Shown here one piece after another: positions 5,774 to 7,385 of a DNA stretch of 7,385 nucleotides. Positions within the stretch are counted from its first letter, which is position 1. Each line of letters opens with the position of its first letter. Under the pieces are notes generated by a model that searched no databases, was not told the DNA's origin, and saw only the letters and a program-made list of their open reading frames with translations. The position numbers were made by a program, and so were the translations under genes. This stretch comes from Selenomonas sp. (GTDB lineage Bacteria > Bacillota > Negativicutes > Selenomonadales > Selenomonadaceae): positions 1 through 7,385 of the forward strand of contig NZ_JALFCU010000055.1 in NCBI RefSeq assembly GCF_022771645.1, read 5' to 3'.

Positions 5774-6579
5774 GCCTTGACACGTCGACGCAGGTCTCGA
5801 GCGTCGCCGTGCTCGCGGACGGCCGCCTCGCGTCGGAGATCACGATGCAGGCGCGGCTCACGCATTCCGAGACGCTGCTGCCGCATATCGAGCAAGCACT
5901 CCAGATGGCGGGCGTGAAAAAAGAAACACTGACGGGGCTCGCCGTCAGCATCGGCCCCGGCTCGTTCACGGGGCTGCGCATCGGCCTCGCGGCGGCAAAG
6001 GCCATGAGCTATGCGCTCGGCATCCCCATCGTCGGCGTGCCGAGTCTCGAAGCGCTTGCGCTGCATTACCGCGTGCCGGGCGTGACCATCTACGCGATGA
6101 CGGACGCGCAGAAGCGCAACATCTACGTCGAAACCATCGAGTGGCAGCCGGACGTGGACGGCCTCAAAATGGCTGTCAAACAGCCGGTCGCCGTCCGGCC
6201 CCTCTCTGATGTGCTCGCAGAAGCGGGCGCGGATGCGGAAAACGGCGAGACTGTCGTGCTCGTCGGCGACATCGTGCAGAAAAAACTCATCGGCAGCGAT
6301 GGCCGCGCGGGCGGTAAGATCGATGTGCCCGCGGGCGTATTGCTGCCGCCGCCCGAGCTCGTGCTGCCGCGCGCGTCGCATGTCGCGTGGCTCGGCGCGG
6401 AACGCCTCGCGCGAGGTGAGGCGGACAACGTCATGGATCTCGAGCCGATTTACCTGCGCAAGAGCGAGGCGGAAGAACTCTGGACGAAGCATCACGCGGA
6501 AGACGAGCATACGGTCGTCGACAGCGAAAAAACGCTGAATGCCGACGAGGCGCACGGCCGCCGCGAGGTGTCGCGATGA
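5761..6579 (+). CDS. tsaB: tRNA t6A37 biosynthesis protein TsaB
   Basis: TsaB is the inactive ASKHA-fold partner that holds TsaD and TsaE together in threonylcarbamoyl transfer. The N-terminus MQILSLDTST and the motif GPGSFTGLRIG (residues 65-75) are diagnostic. The start is a TTG codon: it gives the canonical N-terminus, GAGGAG (5744-5749) lies 11 bases before, and no in-frame ATG is available. The product is 272 residues against about 230 in E. coli. The difference includes a hydrophilic, acidic tail after YLRKSEAEELW (231-241), about 30 residues with many Glu, Asp and His, presumably disordered. The gene overlaps tsaE by 13 bases and rimI by 4 (ATGA). The catalytic partner tsaD is not next to it in this window. 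Confidence 0.95.
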   Translation: MQILSLDTSTQVSSVAVLADGRLASEITMQARLTHSETLLPHIEQALQMAGVKKETLTGLAVSIGPGSFTGLRIGLAAAKAMSYALGIPIVGVPSLEALALHYRVPGVTIYAMTDAQKRNIYVETIEWQPDVDGLKMAVKQPVAVRPLSDVLAEAGADAENGETVVLVGDIVQKKLIGSDGRAGGKIDVPAGVLLPPPELVLPRASHVAWLGAERLARGEADNVMDLEPIYLRKSEAEELWTKHHAEDEHTVVDSEKTLNADEAHGRREVSR

Positions 6580-7055
6580 GCGATGAAAAGACGTTGACGT
6601 TTCGCAAGATGACGCCGGATGACGCCGACGCCGTCGCGCGCGTCGAGGCGACGTGCTTTCCCGTGCCGTGGTCGCGCGAATCGTTCTGGCGCGAGGCGTC
6701 GAACGAGAACACATCGTACATCCTCGCCATCGATGCGGCGACGGGCGACGTCATCGGTTACGCCGGCTGTTGGATCGTTGCGGATGAGGCACAGATCACG
6801 AACGTCGCGATCCTGCCCTCGTATCGCGGATGCGGCGCGGGGACGAGGCTCATGGCCGCGAGCATCGAGGCAGCGCTCGCGCGCGGCGCGACAGCCATGA
6901 CGCTCGAAGTGCGTCCGTCGAACGCGCCCGCACTTGCGCTCTACCATCATTTCGGCTTTACGGAGGCCGGCCGCCGCAAACATTACTACAGCGACAACGG
7001 CGAGGACGCCATCATCATGTGGAACACAAAGCTCCGGGACGCCCTTTCCCGATGA
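6576..7055 (+). CDS. rimI: GNAT acetyltransferase RimI (ribosomal protein bS18 N-terminal acetyltransferase)
   Basis: RimI-type GNAT enzymes transfer acetyl from acetyl-CoA to protein N-termini, classically ribosomal protein S18, and to others in some bacteria. The 159-residue product has the GNAT order: a first strand and helix (TLTFRKMTPDDADAVARVE); the acetyl-CoA binding motif RGCGAGTRLM starting at residue 84 (R/QxxGxG form) after the strand ITNVAIL; then LEVRPSNAPALALYHHFGF, where Asn116 and Tyr123 match conserved positions, Tyr being the usual general acid. The ATG overlaps the tsaB stop as ATGA, with GAGGTG 5 bases upstream. RimI beside tsaB is a common arrangement in Firmicutes. Exact substrates cannot be told from sequence. 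Confidence 0.93.
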   Translation: MSDEKTLTFRKMTPDDADAVARVEATCFPVPWSRESFWREASNENTSYILAIDAATGDVIGYAGCWIVADEAQITNVAILPSYRGCGAGTRLMAASIEAALARGATAMTLEVRPSNAPALALYHHFGFTEAGRRKHYYSDNGEDAIIMWNTKLRDALSR

Positions 7056-7082
7056 GCATAACATCCAAAAATTGCACCCTTT

Positions 7083-7111
7083 GTCCCTCCTGCACAGCGG
7101 GTGGGACTTTT
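7083..7111 (+). terminator. terminator after rimI
   Basis: A 10-position stem with one mismatch and one G-U pair (GTCCCTCCTG 7083-7092 with 7098-7107) has the 5-base loop CACAG and is followed by TTTT. It starts 27 bases after the rimI stop. Confidence 0.75.
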
Positions 7112-7287
7112 GTGATGCAAAAAATGAAATTCTTTTCGTTTTTTAGGGTGAACACTGTAGAATGTAAGCCGTATTCATCGGAAAGGGACAGATGATGTGG
7201 GAGGATGATACGAAATAAGGAAACGTACGAGATGAACGGATGTCCTTGGGGGAGGACGGCGGTCATCGCGCAAGGGGAGGAAGCATT
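7112..7287 (+). promoter_or_regulatory. leader region of the last gene
   Basis: A possible -10 TAGAAT lies at 7158-7163 with no clear -35. Downstream is a hairpin GTCCT (7242-7246) with AGGAC (7253-7257). A very short frame, ATG at 7192 to TAA at 7218 (8 codons), has GAAAGGGA (7181-7188) just before it. No known riboswitch class is recognised. Confidence 0.3.
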
Positions 7288-7385
7288 ATGGGGATCAAAC
7301 AGAAATTCCTGGCGCTCACGGGCATCGTCGGACTCATGCTGGCGCTCGTGTCGGCGCTCGGCTACTACATGGCGCAGAGCGCGCT
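7288..7385 (+). CDS. N-terminus of a membrane protein, possibly a chemoreceptor or sensor (3' end missing)
   Basis: Only the first 32 complete codons are visible. GGGGAGG (7274-7280) lies 7 bases before the ATG, a strong ribosome site. The product begins MGIKQKF, a short basic start, followed by a hydrophobic stretch (about residues 8-27) that would form one membrane helix with the N-terminus inside. Then GYYMAQSAL begins what would be an outside segment. This layout is typical of methyl-accepting chemotaxis proteins, which motile Selenomonas-like bacteria carry in many copies, but histidine kinases and diguanylate cyclases start the same way. The gene is well supported; its identity is not. 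Confidence 0.6.
   Translation, partial: MGIKQKFLALTGIVGLMLALVSALGYYMAQSA

Noticed and set aside
5650..6714. 354-codon open frame on the minus strand opposite tsaB and rimI
   Set aside because: The Arg- and His-rich product with no motif is typical of an antisense shadow; tsaB and rimI on the other strand are unmistakable.
1..7385. CRISPR array, tRNA/rRNA genes, insertion sequence ends or phage genes
   Set aside because: No spaced repeat series, no cloverleaf or rRNA sequence, and no transposase or integrase motif seen on either strand.

Overview
The window looks like an ordinary chromosomal segment of an anaerobic, diderm Firmicute of the Selenomonadaceae type (Selenomonas/Mitsuokella-like). 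This placement is inferred from GC-rich, C/G-ending codons, AT-rich intergenic gaps with strong Shine-Dalgarno sequences, a type-2 LeuA, a reverse rubrerythrin and a tsaE-tsaB-rimI cluster. No database search was possible, so the genus is a guess.

Layout. (1) 1-1784, plus strand: the 3' three quarters of leuA (leucine biosynthesis), followed with a 1-base overlap by dtd (D-aminoacyl-tRNA deacylase) and a strong terminator. (2) 1785-2692: an AT-rich gap with a possible promoter and a structured leader, then a 178-residue protein of unknown function. Its terminator is a long hairpin with T runs on both sides and is shared with the convergent corA. (3) 2693-4978, minus strand: three genes, each with its own promoter and a hairpin behind it: a rubredoxin-diiron reverse rubrerythrin, a 102-residue unknown protein, and a CorA-family divalent-cation transporter. 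corA has a leader of about 120 bases that may hold a short overlapping reading frame. (4) 4979-5296: a divergent control region with opposing promoters for rubrerythrin and tsaE. (5) 5297-7055, plus strand: tsaE, tsaB and rimI, an overlapping operon for tRNA t6A synthesis and N-terminal protein acetylation, closed by a hairpin. (6) 7056-7385: a leader and the first 32 codons of a protein with an N-terminal membrane helix, possibly a chemoreceptor or other sensor, cut by the window edge.

Most of the content is housekeeping: amino-acid supply, tRNA quality control and modification, Mg2+ transport, and oxygen/peroxide defence. I see no CRISPR array, insertion sequence, phage gene, tRNA or rRNA, and no convincing new multi-gene system. 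The points most worth a second look are the possible leader reading frame running through the corA ribosome binding site, the two unrecognised proteins, and the structured leaders before the 178-residue gene and before the last gene.
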